NCBI GenBank assembly: GCA_025594325.1
Contig: JANHCV010000002.1
Coordinates: forward strand, 682,001 to 746,000
Reading direction: 5' to 3'
Length of the DNA: 64,000 nt
Source: Blastocladiella emersonii ATCC 22665
Taxonomy: Eukaryota > Blastocladiomycota > Blastocladiomycetes > Blastocladiales > Blastocladiaceae
Below are positions 18,707 to 29,073 of this stretch, piece after piece (positions within the stretch are counted from its first letter, which is position 1; each line of letters starts with the position of its first letter). A program made the translations under genes and the position numbers. A model generated the notes under the pieces. The model was not told where the DNA came from. It ran no database searches and worked only from the letters and a program-made list of their open reading frames with translations.

Positions 18707-21562
18707 ATGTCCGCGGGCGGCCCGCCGCAGTACGCGATACCGGCCGACGTGCGCGCCCTCATCGAGGACCGCACCTGGCTGCACGAGGACGCTGCCGTCG
18801 CACCGACCTACATTGTCGGCGTCGACTACGGAACGTGCGTGAGGCTCTGTGCTGCGCGTTGTGCGATTCGGCGGCTCATGCGTGCGCGTAACCGCGTAGA
18901 ACATTCACGGGCTTCGGCCTGCACGTCGTCGGCCGCGACCCGCCCGGCGCGCCCATCACCATCAAATGCTTTGACAATTGGTACCCGCTGCCGCTGCTGC
19001 ACTGCCACCATCGCAGCTCGCTCACATCCCCCAACCGTGTCTAGGGACTGCCAACCCCCGGGCCTCTTCTCGGCCAAGCTGCCGACCGTGTCGACGTACT
19101 CGCGGTCGGACCTATCGCTCGAGGCGTGGGGCTGGCGCGCCGCGACCGATTTCTCCGGGCGTGCGCACAAGGTGTCGCTGCCCAAGCTGGCGCTGCACCC
19201 GGACACGCCGGCGCACCGCCGCCCGCGGCTGCCCGAGGGCCTCAAGGTCGTCGACATCATCGCCGACTACCTGGCGAAACTGCTGGGCGTGATCCGGACG
19301 CTGGCGCCGGACCTGCGCCCCGACAACACCATCTGGTGCTTCACGATCCCCGTCAACTGGAAGGCCGACGCCATGGACGTGATGCGGCACGCCGCCTTCA
19401 AGGCGGGCATGACGGCCGCGCCGCAGACGCGCCAGCTGCGGTTCTGCGAGGAGCCCGAGGCCGCGGCACTCACGTGCATCGAGGAGAGCGCCGTCGACAT
19501 GGCGCCCGGGTCCACGTTCATTGTCGTCGACGCCGGCGGCGGCACCGTCGACCTGTTCCAGTGCACGGTCGGCGACGACCAGCACCTCGACGAGATTACG
19601 GTCGGCGACGGCGATTTCCTGGGCGCGAGCTTCGTCGACGCGCGCTTCTACGACTTTCTCCGCACGCATATCGGCGACGAGGCCTTCGAGGACCTCACGC
19701 TGTCGCCGTCACTGTCCAACACGTGGCGCGAGGTCGAGAGCCGGTGGGAGAACATGAAGCGCACGTACCGCGGGCCGCCGTCCGGCGGCTCGTCTGGAGC
19801 AGATACGCACGAGGCCATCACCTTCTCGCTGTCCCTGTACAAGGCGATCCCGGAAGAGTACCTGTCGGCGCTGCGCGAGCGGCAGGGCACCGACGACGAG
19901 CTGTGGATCACGCCCGCCGACATGCAGTCGTTCTTCGACCCGGTCGTCGACTCCATCCTCGCCATGGTCGTGCGCCAGCTGCAGGCCGCCGACCGGCCCG
20001 TCGACCACATCTTTTTCGTCGGCGGGTTCGGCAGCAACCGGTACCTCCAGCACCGCATCACGTCCGCGCCCGACGTCCGCGCGCGCGTCCGCCACGCGGG
20101 GACCGTCGCGCAGATCCGCCAGCCCGAGTCGGCCGTCCTCAAGGGCGCCGTCCGGTACGGCCGCGACCGCGCGCGGATTCGCACCCGGAAGGCGAAGCAC
20201 ACGCTCGCGCTGCTCGTGCACGTCAACGTCGCGGCGCTGGCGGCCGTCGAGCGCGACAAGAATATCGTGCGGCTCGGCAACGCGACGTACCTCGTGCTCG
20301 TCCGCAAGGGCGACACGGTCCAGTACGAGTCCCTCGTCACCCACCCGCACCTCGCGCTCGGTGACCACTCGACGACGGGCGTCGTCAAGATCTTTGAGAT
20401 CGACGGGCCCGAACCGCGTTTGATTGGCCGCATCACGGTCTCGGCGCCGCTCACGCCCGGCCAGAAACGACGCGTCACGCTGCTCGTCAACTTCGGCGAG
20501 CTCGAGCTCAAGATCCGCGCCGTCCACGAGATCACGGGCCAGGAGTGGTCCGCGTCCATCCAGTACGACGTGACCCAGGAGACCGCCGCCTCGGGGTCCG
20601 CGCCGCCTGTCGTCAAGACCCACTCGACGGGCAGCGCCCCGCGCCGCGGCACCGCGAACGCCGCTGTCGCGGACGCCGCCGCGCAGCAGCTCACGCGGTC
20701 CCTCGACCGACTCAGCATGTCGGGTGGGACTCCCGCGTCGCCGTACGGGTCGTACGCGCCGCCGCCCGCCTCGTCGTTCCAGAATGGCATGCCCCCGCCG
20801 TCCTCGGGCACTGCGACCCCGGCGTCCACGGGCTCTGCGTCCCCGCGCCAGCTCCCCGCCGCTGCGTCGGGCCCAACCGGGATCATCCCGCCCGCGCGAT
20901 CCGCGAGCGCCGGCGCCGTCGCTGCCGCGTGGTCCCGCGCCGCTGCGGCGGCGGCGGCGCCCCCGCTCGCGCCACCTCCAGGATCGCCTGGCACCAACGC
21001 GCGCGGCGGAAGCGGCGCGGGCGGGTACGCGATCCCGCCGCGGAACCCGGCCGCCGTCCAGCTCCCGCTCGGCACCAGCCCACAACAGCACCCGCAGGCG
21101 TGGCCCATGGGCATGGGCGGAATGGGGATCGCGCGCGCCGGGTCGCCGCGGCTCGTCGCGCAGGTGCCGTCGTACGAGTACCCGTCGTACGCGTCGGGAA
21201 GCGGCGGGGGTGGGTCGAACGGGCGGGTGTCCGGGTACTACGGGATGCAGCAGCAGCAGCCGCCACCATCACAACAGCACTACGGCGGAGGTGGGCAGCC
21301 GCAGTACCACCAGCGCACGGTCTCGACGCACGCGACGGGGAACGGTGGGGGCGGCGGGCCGCCGACGTGGTACCCGGCACACCACCAGAGCGCGTCCGCG
21401 ACGGCCGCGGGCTACGGGCAGTACCACCACCATCCCGGGTACTCGCCGCCGCAGGGGCCGCCGACCACGCAGCAGCAGCAGCAGCATCAGGCGCAGTACT
21501 ACCAGCAGCAGCAGCAGCAGCAGCAGGGCGGCGGGCAGGGGTACCATCAAGGGTACCGGTGA
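18707..21562 (+). CDS. HSP70-superfamily ATPase (HSPA12-like) with Q/G/P-rich tail
   Basis: Exons 18707-18834, 18900-18980 and 19045-21562; introns of 65 nt (GTGCGT...TAG) and 64 nt (GTACCC...TAG) restore an HSP70 phosphate-1 loop, VDYGTTFTGFGL, that is broken in the unspliced frame. The product is 908 residues. ATPase landmarks follow: the phosphate-2 motif VVDAGGGTVDLF, EEPEAAAL before it, and the adenosine motif FFVGGFGSNRYLQ. The sequence is closer to divergent HSPA12-like proteins, common in fungi as expanded families, than to canonical Ssa/Ssb, and the usual EEVD end is absent. After about residue 640 the chaperone-like part ends and a 260-residue tail rich in Gly, Pro, Ser, Tyr and Gln begins, finishing in repeated glutamine runs and YHQGYR. 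This tail looks prion-like or condensate-forming (inference). Substrate unknown. Confidence 0.85.
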   Translation: MSAGGPPQYAIPADVRALIEDRTWLHEDAAVAPTYIVGVDYGTCVRLCAARCAIRRLMRARNRVEHSRASACTSSAATRPARPSPSNALTIGTRCRCCTATIAARSHPPTVSRDCQPPGLFSAKLPTVSTYSRSDLSLEAWGWRAATDFSGRAHKVSLPKLALHPDTPAHRRPRLPEGLKVVDIIADYLAKLLGVIRTLAPDLRPDNTIWCFTIPVNWKADAMDVMRHAAFKAGMTAAPQTRQLRFCEEPEAAALTCIEESAVDMAPGSTFIVVDAGGGTVDLFQCTVGDDQHLDEITVGDGDFLGASFVDARFYDFLRTHIGDEAFEDLTLSPSLSNTWREVESRWENMKRTYRGPPSGGSSGADTHEAITFSLSLYKAIPEEYLSALRERQGTDDELWITPADMQSFFDPVVDSILAMVVRQLQAADRPVDHIFFVGGFGSNRYLQHRITSAPDVRARVRHAGTVAQIRQPESAVLKGAVRYGRDRARIRTRKAKHTLALLVHVNVAALAAVERDKNIVRLGNATYLVLVRKGDTVQYESLVTHPHLALGDHSTTGVVKIFEIDGPEPRLIGRITVSAPLTPGQKRRVTLLVNFGELELKIRAVHEITGQEWSASIQYDVTQETAASGSAPPVVKTHSTGSAPRRGTANAAVADAAAQQLTRSLDRLSMSGGTPASPYGSYAPPPASSFQNGMPPPSSGTATPASTGSASPRQLPAAASGPTGIIPPARSASAGAVAAAWSRAAAAAAAPPLAPPPGSPGTNARGGSGAGGYAIPPRNPAAVQLPLGTSPQQHPQAWPMGMGGMGIARAGSPRLVAQVPSYEYPSYASGSGGGGSNGRVSGYYGMQQQQPPPSQQHYGGGGQPQYHQRTVSTHATGNGGGGGPPTWYPAHHQSASATAAGYGQYHHHPGYSPPQGPPTTQQQQQHQAQYYQQQQQQQQGGGQGYHQGYR

Positions 21563-21628
21563 TCCCGCGCTCGTCGCTGCGAGTGTCCCTCCCTCTCTCT
21601 CTATAGGATAAACATACATGTTACGCTC

Positions 21629-22873
21629 ATGAAGCCTAGACTCGGTGCAACCAACTACTCGCTCGGCCGCGCCCTCGCCATCGCCGCCGTCTCGCGCGCG
21701 TGGTTCATCGGGCTCGCCGTCGCGGCGCGGTTCGTGGCGAGCGACTTTGACGCGTCCGCCTTGGCCCTTCCCCCTTCCTCTTCGTTCGCGCCGACGGCCC
21801 TCGTACGGTGGGACTCGTACCACTTCCTGGGCCTCGCCACTTCCCAGCGGTGGTACGCGCACGAACACCACGCGGCCTTCTTCCTACTCGTCCCGCTCCT
21901 CTCGCGCGTCCTCGGCCGCCTGATCCCCACGGGCGACGCGTGGACCGCGGCCGCATGGGGCGGCGTCCTCGCGAACCTCGCCGCGTTCCACCTCGCCGTC
22001 GCCGCGCTGTACCTCCTCGTCGCGCGGGTCTCGCGGAGCCCGCCGCGCGCGTTCGTCGCGGCGGTCGCGTTCGCCGTCCAGCCCGCGAGCGTGTTCATGT
22101 CCGCGGCGGGATACACGGAGGCGGTATGCGCGGCGGCCACGTTCGCGGGGATGTTCGCGTGGGAGGTGGGGAGGGAGGGGTGGGCGGCGGGCGCGTGGGC
22201 GGTCGCAGCGGCCGCGAGGTCGAATGGAGTTGTCGCGGCTGGGTTCTTTGTGTATGGCGCGGTGTTCGCGGGGCGGGTATGTCGGGGTCTCACGGCGGCG
22301 GCGGTGGGACGTGACTGACGACGAAGTGAGAGGTAGCCCAAGCTCAAGTCGCTCGCAGCCGTTCTCATCGTCCTCGCGCCGATGCTCGCCAAGGAGCTCG
22401 TGCACCGGTCGCAGTTCTGCACAATCGACGCGAGACCGTGGTGCGCGTCGCCGACCTCGACCGCGTACGCGTTCGTGCAAGCGCGGTACTGGAACGTCGG
22501 GTGGCTGCGGTACTGGGAGCCCGCGCAGGTGCCCAACTTTCTCCTCGCGGCGCCGATGCTGGTACACAGCGTGCTCCTCATCTCTCGTCACGCCGACCTC
22601 AGGTCGCCGCTCACCCGGCTCCGCACCCCACGGCCCGCGGGCGCGGGCGCCGGCGGGTGGAACGCGGCGTACTACGTCCTGCACGCGGCCATGGTGGTCC
22701 TCGCCGTGACCTCGATGCACGTCCAGGTGTGCCTGCGCATGTTCAGCGTCCTGCCCACCGTGTTCGACGTCAGCGGGCTACCGCCGAAGTGGCGCCGCGC
22801 GTGGATCGCGTACTCGGTCGTGTGGGCGAGTGCGGGAGCGGTCCTGTTTGGGCTGTTCTATCCGCCGGCGTAG
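21629..22873 (+). CDS. GPI18: GPI mannosyltransferase 2 (PIG-V/Gpi18)
   Basis: Exons 21629-22276 and 22337-22873; the 60-nt intron has GTATGT donor and GGTAG acceptor and joins VFAGR to PKLKSLAAVLI in phase 0, giving 394 residues. The enzyme adds the second mannose to the GPI anchor precursor in the endoplasmic reticulum lumen. Hallmarks are RWDSYHFLGLA (the conserved RWD..HFL loop with the catalytic-type Asp, about residues 60-70), followed by EHHAAFFLLVPLLSRV, and many transmembrane helices. Near the end are the typical YWEPAQVPNFLLAAP segment and a final helix. The start lies only 66 bp after the HSP70-like stop codon. It is somewhat shorter than the human enzyme (493 residues), mainly in loops. 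Confidence 0.85.
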
Positions 22874-23079
22874 GAGGGTATAGATCTTTCTTGAAGGTTC
22901 ACGGGTGGGGTCAGTCAGCGGCGGAGAGGGTGGCGAGGTGTGGCGAAGCTCAGAGACGCGACGAGGGTCACGTGAAGTAGATCGCGACGCTTCGAGCAGC
23001 TTCGCGCGCGTCGCGACTTGACTCAGCCGCCAGCTCACCATCAGGCTCCCATCACGCACTTGCTCTTGACCTCCTCGAG

Positions 23080-23086
23080 TATAAAG
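23080..23086 (+). promoter_or_regulatory. TATA-box-like site
   Basis: TATAAAG, 113 bp before the ATG of the PB1-domain gene, in an otherwise GC-rich promoter. It is one of the few canonical TATA boxes in the window. Confidence 0.5.
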
Positions 23087-23192
23087 CGACGCACTCCCCG
23101 CAAACTCTCCGCTGCAATGCATCCACAAGCATCCAACGCAACGCATCACACCCCACCGCAACCGATCCAACAAACCCACAACCACCACCTCC

Positions 23193-24659
23193 ATGTCGTC
23201 TGACGCCTCGACCTCTACCTCCACCTCCACCTCCACCCCCGCCACCGCCGGCGCGCCCTACACGGCCAAGATCCGCACACACGGCGAGACCCGCCGCGTG
23301 CGCCTGCCGCGGACCATCGAGTGGCCCGCGTTCCTGGCGACGCTGCGCCAGCTGTTCCCGCAGCTCTCGACGACCGACACCTCGTCCCTGTATGTCACGT
23401 ACCTCGACGACGACGGCGACACGGTCACGCTGTCGACGACCGACGAGCTGCGCGAGGCCCTAAACGAGGCCGAGCAGCTCAACCGCCCGCCCGTCCTGTT
23501 CAACGTCGTCACCGAGGATATGGCGGACCCCGACGCCGCGTCGATCGCCAGCTGGCGATCGAGTGTTGTCGCGGGGCCGGTGCTCGAGGAGATCGTCCCG
23601 CCGCCGCCGCCGACGCGCGAGGCGGTGGTCGAGCCCGAGTCGCTGACCGCGGGCGAGTTTGTCCAGCTCGACCGCGTCCTCGCGACGGCCACCGACGACG
23701 AGGAGGATGTGGCGGCTGCACCGGCTGAGGCCCAGTCGCGCGTCGAGGAGAACAAGACCGAGTCGCCCGCCGCCCCTGTCGAGCAAAAGGCCGAGGTCGC
23801 CGCCGCGCAGTCCGAGCCCGAGTCCGCCACCACCACGGCCGACGCCGCCGCTGCCGAGTCCAGGAACGCCGACGCCGAGGAAGACGACGGCCCCGTCATC
23901 GAGCCGCTGCTCGAGTCGACCGCTGAGGAGTCAAAGCCCGCCGCCTCGACCTCGACCACCACCCCCGCTCCCGCTGAGGCCCGCACCAACTCCTCATCGT
24001 CCACCTTGTCGTCGTCAGCAGCCGAGCCCGAGGGCGAGCGCGACCTGGCCCTCGAAGAGTTCTTGACGCAGTTCCTCGGCCTCCCCGCCGAGCTCCTCAG
24101 CCTCGTCCCGCGCGCCGTGCGCTCGGCCAGCGTGTCGCCGTCGCGCCCGCAGCAGCAGCAGCAGCAGCAGCAGCAGGCCAAGCCAACGACGACGGCCAAC
24201 GAGCAGCCCACGCCCGCCGCGCCCGCGGCCCGCGCGCCGCAGCACCCGGCGCAGACGCTGCAGCGGCAGCTCGAGCTCGACTTCGAGCTTCGCCGGTCCA
24301 AGCAGATGCTCGAGCGCGTGGCCTACGCCGAGGCCGAGGCACAGCGGTCGCTGCACCTGGTGCAGGAGCGCAAGCGTGCCGCGCACGCCGAGATGCAGCG
24401 GTGCGCGATCCTCGAGCGCCAGGTCCACGACAAGCTCGCGCAGCGTAACGCCGAGCGCCGCCGCGTCGTTCAGCGCGTACAGGCGCTCGAGAAGGAGCTC
24501 GCCGCGGTGCAGCAGCAGACGGTCCAGGCGCAGCGCCAGGCCCAGCAGCAGCAGGCCCAGCAGCAGCGCCAGCAGGCCCAGGCGCGCGTGTTCACGGTCA
24601 TCGACCCCATGACGGGCGCGACGTACGCCGTCCGAGCGCCCATCGCGCGCATGTACTGA
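23193..24659 (+). CDS. PB1-domain protein with C-terminal coiled coil
   Basis: An intronless gene of 488 residues. After a Ser/Thr repeat (STSTSTST), residues about 23-103 form a PB1 domain: AKIRTHGETRRVRLP carries the basic surface (Lys26), and YLDDDGDTVTLSTTDEL (residues 70-85) is the acidic OPCA loop. Having both faces predicts head-to-tail self-association or pairing with another PB1 protein. Residues about 110-300 are Glu/Ala/Ser/Thr/Pro-rich and probably disordered. A run of eight Gln follows, then a long helical segment from about residue 350 rich in Gln, Arg, Glu and Leu, likely a coiled coil. The conserved end reads TVIDPMTGATYAVRAP. PB1 proteins act as scaffolds in signalling, polarity or selective autophagy; which applies here is unknown. 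No ZZ or UBA domain was seen. Confidence 0.75.
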   Translation: MSSDASTSTSTSTSTPATAGAPYTAKIRTHGETRRVRLPRTIEWPAFLATLRQLFPQLSTTDTSSLYVTYLDDDGDTVTLSTTDELREALNEAEQLNRPPVLFNVVTEDMADPDAASIASWRSSVVAGPVLEEIVPPPPPTREAVVEPESLTAGEFVQLDRVLATATDDEEDVAAAPAEAQSRVEENKTESPAAPVEQKAEVAAAQSEPESATTTADAAAAESRNADAEEDDGPVIEPLLESTAEESKPAASTSTTTPAPAEARTNSSSSTLSSSAAEPEGERDLALEEFLTQFLGLPAELLSLVPRAVRSASVSPSRPQQQQQQQQQAKPTTTANEQPTPAAPAARAPQHPAQTLQRQLELDFELRRSKQMLERVAYAEAEAQRSLHLVQERKRAAHAEMQRCAILERQVHDKLAQRNAERRRVVQRVQALEKELAAVQQQTVQAQRQAQQQQAQQQRQQAQARVFTVIDPMTGATYAVRAPIARMY

Positions 24660-25351
24660 GTCTCGGCGGCCGCGGGTGTGTCTGATGTTCCCTCCTCGTG
24701 TACATAGTCTTTCCAATCGTGTAATATCATCATGTTTCTTCGAATCTATGTCCAACACGTCGTGTCCCTTCGAATCTACGTCCAACACGTCCAACGCGTC
24801 GCGCACGCGAGCTTACCGCGCACCGACCTCCCCCAGCGATCACTGCGACTTCAGTCTCCGCAGCTTGATGTGCTAGTCTCAACGAAGGGCAGCAGCTGAC
24901 CGTACGCGTAGCGCGAGCTGATCGCCAACGAGCGTCGCAAGCCAACGCGATTCCGCGCGATCTCACGTAATAGATCATCGTCCCCTATCCTTGGAACCCA
25001 TGAGCCGGTATTTTTTTCTGATAAACGCGGCGCTTACCGATCCCGCGGCCAAAAGTAGTCGCCGACTCGACGCGACGCGACGGTGTGGCGCAGCGCGCGC
25101 GATGCAACGCCTGCGCCTTCCGCGACGTGGCGCGGGTGCCGATGGTTCGTCTGGGCCATGAAGCTCTAGCGTGGCTGGACGACACGCACCGGCTCTCGTC
25201 CCCAGTCACGGCGACTGCCTGGTCCACGTTGCGGGGTCGCGGTCGACGAGTACAAGAACCGGCAGGGCCCGCGAGTGGGTGACTGGCGCTCCAAAAGACT
25301 GCTGGCCAGATCACCGATCCCATCAACCACCCAGGACAAGACAACCCCAAA
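24660..25351. other. Intergenic with short tandem repeat
   Basis: About 690 bp; apart from the 30-bp tandem repeat at 24738-24791 no structure is evident. An open frame on the minus strand (24985-25596) overlaps the secreted-protein gene and has no protein-like features. Confidence 0.5.
24738..24791. repeat. 30-bp tandem repeat, two copies
   Basis: CTTCGAATCTATGTCCAACA starts at 24738 and returns at 24768 with one change (TAT to TAC). The match covers 24 bases, at a period of 30. It lies in the 3' flank of the PB1 gene. Function unknown. Confidence 0.7.
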
Positions 25352-25648
25352 ATGTTCAACGCCCGCTTCGCCCTCCTCGCCGCCGTGATCGCTGTTCTCT
25401 TCCTCGCGCTGGCGCAGACCGAGGCGCGCGCCGTTCCCGTCCACGAGCGCGACGTGGGCGTCACCACCCTGGAGCGCCGCCAGTTCGGCGAGGGTGACAT
25501 CCCGATTGACGCTCCGGTGCCCGGCCGACGCAACCGCGGCGACCGCCGACGCGCTGGCCCGCTCGACAACCAGCCGCGAGTCCAGGAGCAGCGCAACCGC
25601 GGCGACCGTAATCGCGCGGGCCCGCTCGGATCGCCGGCGCAGCGCTAG
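25352..25648 (+). CDS. Small secreted protein with two RGD repeats
   Basis: 98 residues, intronless. Residues 1-27 form a clear signal peptide ending in TEARA. The mature part is short, very basic and probably unstructured. It contains two near-identical 12-residue units, RNRGDRRRAGPL (60-71) and RNRGDRNRAGPL (81-92), 21 residues apart, each with an Arg-Gly-Asp core. Dibasic sites (ERR at about 42, GRR at 58-60) could allow Kex2-type cleavage between segments, as in peptide pheromone or hormone precursors. No cysteine is present in the mature part, so it is not a typical disulfide-rich effector. I do not recognise the family. Roles could include adhesion through RGD, a processed signal peptide, or a wall protein; all are inference. 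Signal peptide and repeats make a real gene likely despite the small size. Confidence 0.65.
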   Translation: MFNARFALLAAVIAVLFLALAQTEARAVPVHERDVGVTTLERRQFGEGDIPIDAPVPGRRNRGDRRRAGPLDNQPRVQEQRNRGDRNRAGPLGSPAQR

Positions 25649-25908
25649 ACGCCCGCGATGGCCTTCGGTGGTGGCGATGGAGAGGGAGGCCTCTAGACTC
25701 GCATCACATGTATATCAATACACTCCCGTTCATGGCCACCATTGATGTGAGAGAGCGAGAGACCTCTGACGTAAGTCGGCTCAGTGACGTGGCGTTCGAG
25801 TGAGCCACGCCATGCTTCCTCCATCGTCCTCGCTTCGCTCTCCTCTCCGCTTTCTCTCCTCCCCTGCTTCAAAGAGTTGGATTCCCCACTTGCTGCAACG
25901 TAGCGACC

Positions 25909-28900
25909 ATGCAATCTACGCCGCCCGGCCACGCGCCACCCGCGGGCTCCGCCGGCGGCGACCCAGCGCCCATCCCGCAGAAGCGCGCGCGAACCTCGCA
26001 GGTCCGCTCTTCCTCTCTCAACTTGAAATGCCCCGAACCGTACTGAATGAAGCGAAAAGAAACCAGGCGTGCGAGAACTGCAAAGTGCGCAAGATCCGGT
26101 GCGGCGGCGGGCTGCCGTGCGCGCACTGCTTCCAGTTTGCGCTGCAGTGCGAGTACAAGCTCGCGTCCAAGCGAAAGTCCAAGGCCACCATCCAGAAGGT
26201 CGAGGCCATGGCGCAGTACGGCGACCCGAGCACGCTGCTGCTCCAGGGCCACCTGCCCGCCGCCGACGCTGGCGCCGGCGACCGGTCGAGCGGCGATGAG
26301 CGGTCGGACGGCACGCCCAGCGCCTCGTCCTGCGCTGCGCGTGGCGCAGCCCCCGCTTCCGCCAGCGCGTCGACTTCGGCGGCGCCCGCGACGGCATTCC
26401 AGCCGCACCCGCCCTCGGATCCCGTGCACCTCGGCCGCGTCGCGACCAAGGAGGACATCGAGGACATCACCAACAACACGATGCTGCTGGTGCGGCTCGG
26501 CAAGGACGGCAAGGCCAAGGCCTTCTCGAACCTCGGCCCGAGCAACGGCATGCACGTCCTGCGCGAGTGGAGCACCACGCTCAGCGACGGCGTCGTCAAC
26601 CCGCCGCACGGCAAGAACCACCCGCCGCGCGATTGCAGCAAGCCGTGCAAGATCGGCATGCGCGAGAACCTCATCTTCCCCGAGCGCACCTTCGTCGACA
26701 CCATGGTCAACGTGTACTTTGATTTTGTGCACCCGTACATCCCGCTGCTCGACCGCAGCGCCGTCGAGGCCGAGCTCGATGCCGAGCGGCCGAACCGGTT
26801 CCTCCTGTACTCGCTGCTCGCGTGCGCCGCGACCAAGTTCGAGCTCGTCAACAACATCTCGACGCCGTGCGACCGCATGCTGCTGTCGGGCGTGTTCGCC
26901 GAGCGCGCCAAGACGCGCCTGTTCCAGATCCGCTCGGGCGCCATGCAGTCCATTGAGGGCGTCCAGGGGTCGGTCCTCCTCACCTTCCACTCGTGCCACA
27001 TCCCCGGCGGCAACTCCAAGTGGATGCTGTCGGGGTACGCGTGCCGGCTCGCGCAGGGGCTCGGCCTCCACCTCGACCTGCGCGCCGGCCAGTTCGAGAA
27101 ACTCGACGTGTGCGTGCCGACGTGGTCCAAGACGTGGGCGCTCGTGCACATGCTCGACCGCGTCATCGCCATGGAGACGGGCCGCCCGCTCATGATCCAG
27201 GAGGAGGAGGCGTTCCTCAGCATCGACACGTTCCTGCGCACCCCCGAGAACCTCGCCAAGTACGACGCCGACCTGCTGCTCGACCCGGACCACTACTTTG
27301 TGTGGGCGGTGCGGCTCGCCGATATCGCCGGCAAGCTGGTCCGCGCCCTCAACGGCATCGCGCGGCAACGCGACCTGCCGTACACGCTGCCGCTCCTGCA
27401 CTCGCTCCTGACGCGGTACCGGTCCGAGCTGCCCAAGCGGCTCCAGTTCTCGCCCGACGAGCCCGACCGGCACCTGCGCATGCAGAGCGCGATCCTCAAC
27501 CTGCGCTACTACGCGCTCGTCGTCGGCCTGTACCGGCCGCTCGTCTCGGCCAAGGCCTCGGTCATCGAGTCGCCGCTCAAGCACCAGTACCTGGCCCTCC
27601 TCGAGGGCGCGCTGCAGGCCATGGTCCAGATCGCCTTCAGCATCCGCGGCGAGCTCGCGTGGTACCCGCAGATCATGCACCACGAGCTGGTGAGCGCGCT
27701 GTCCGTGTGCGCGGTCCTGGCGACGCACGACCACAGCGAGGGCCGCGCCACGACCCGCAACGTGGTCGGGTACCTCGAGCGCATCAACGCGGTCATCGAC
27801 GCGGCGCTCGTCCACTGGCCGTTCACGGCGCGCCTCGCCCGCACCGCGCGCGAGATGCTGGCCAAGATCCGCGGCACGGTCCCCGACCTCGCCGAGATCG
27901 ACGCCCACATGTCCACCATGCACCAGCGCATCCACGAGTCCATGGACCTCTACACCGAGTACATGGAGTCGTCGCCCGAGCATCAGCAGGCTGTCATGGC
28001 CACGCACACGTCGTTTTACCTCGAGCTCGACGGCGGCGCCCACGCGCCCTCGCCCGCGCGTGCGAGCACCACCGCCTCGTCGACGTCGCCCTCGCCCGCT
28101 ACCAGCTACTCCGGGTCGCAGTTCCCCATCCAGCAGCACGCGTCTGCATCGTCGGTCCCGCTCACGCCGCCCATGTCGGGCCTCCTCGGCGAGGCGTGCA
28201 TCCTGCAGGGCTCGTCCGCAACCCCGTCGTCCGCGACCTCGTCGTTCACGGGCGCCGCGGGTCCCGGCTCCTCGCTCGGCTACGCGTACCCGAACGCGTT
28301 CCCCGCCACCGCACCGCAGCACCCGCCGCAGTTTGCTGCTGCCGCCGCCGCTGCGCCGCTCGAGGCACCCGCCATGTTCGCACCCGACGCCGCGGCGCAG
28401 CAGCAACACATGTTCCAGCAACAACAGCAGCAGCAGTTTGCGCCGATCCCCGCGGGCCTCGACTGGTCCGCGGCCGCCGGGACTGGGCTCGCGCTGTCCG
28501 CGTCAGGACTCGCGCCGCTCTCGGCCCTGCCGGCCGCCCCCGCTGCCGCGAGCTCGTCGTTCCTATCGCTGCCGACGCTGCCCGACTCGTTCGCCGTCAA
28601 CAACCTGACGTCGCTGCTCGACTGGCCGAACATGTCGTCCTCCTCATCTGCGGCGGCACCCGCCGCGCCTCCATCCTCCGCGATGGGCGGCAGCAACGGC
28701 GGGTTCCTGCCCACGATGCCCGCGCCATCCTTCAGTCTCGCCGCAGGTACCGCGACGGCGACCGCGACGCCGGGCGTCGACGGGCTCACGGGGTTCCAGA
28801 TGCCCGCGCTGTCGCTGTTTGACCTCGACCAGTTCCTCATGGCCGACGGGAACGGCGGCGCCGGCACGGGCATGGACGGCAGCGGCGGCGGCGGGTTTGG

Positions 28901-28934
28901 GTTCGGGTTTGGCGGGCCGCGCGTGATGCAGTGA
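25909..28934 (+). CDS. Zn2Cys6 zinc-cluster transcription factor with fungal_trans domain
   Basis: Preferred exons are 25909-26001 and 26067-28934 (986 residues). A 65-nt intron (GTCCGC donor, TACTGA branch-like site, CCAG acceptor) joins QKRARTSQ to ACENCKVRKIRC, the standard basic lead-in plus zinc cluster; without splicing the N-terminus has no ATG upstream of a short odd leader. Cysteines 33, 36, 43, 49, 52 and 59 fit C-x2-C-x6-C-x5-C-x2-C-x6-C. The middle domain (about residues 190-600) has the hallmarks of the fungal_trans regulatory domain: YFDFVHPYIPLLDR and GYACRLAQGLGLHLDL. The C-terminal third is Ser/Ala/Pro/Gln-rich, a likely activation region. Such factors bind paired CGG-type sites in the nucleus; the regulon is unknown. 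The donor is weaker than others in the window, so the first exon is a little less certain than the rest. Confidence 0.85.
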
Positions 28935-29002
28935 GCGAGCGGGCGGTCGTGGGCGTGATTCGAGTTCAACAACATCAAGATTATCAGCAAAAGATTCGTG
29001 CC

Positions 29003-29008
29003 AATAAA
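29003..29008 (+). terminator. AATAAA polyadenylation-type signal
   Basis: AATAAA lies 69 bp after the transcription-factor stop codon, in the 139-bp gap before the convergent metacaspase-like gene. Confidence 0.4.
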
Positions 29009-29073
29009 AGAAGCCAAAAGATTTGCACACACATGCACGCAAGAAGTGGGGATAGTATATCTATGAGTTTTCG

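Noticed and set aside
24985-25596. Minus-strand frame of about 200 residues over the secreted mini-protein
   Set aside because: No domain, poor composition; the + strand gene has a signal peptide and repeats.
25800-26066. Upstream extension of the zinc-cluster factor in the same open frame
   Set aside because: It starts without ATG, is Arg/Ser/Pro-rich and includes the intron; the spliced 25909 start gives the expected basic lead-in.
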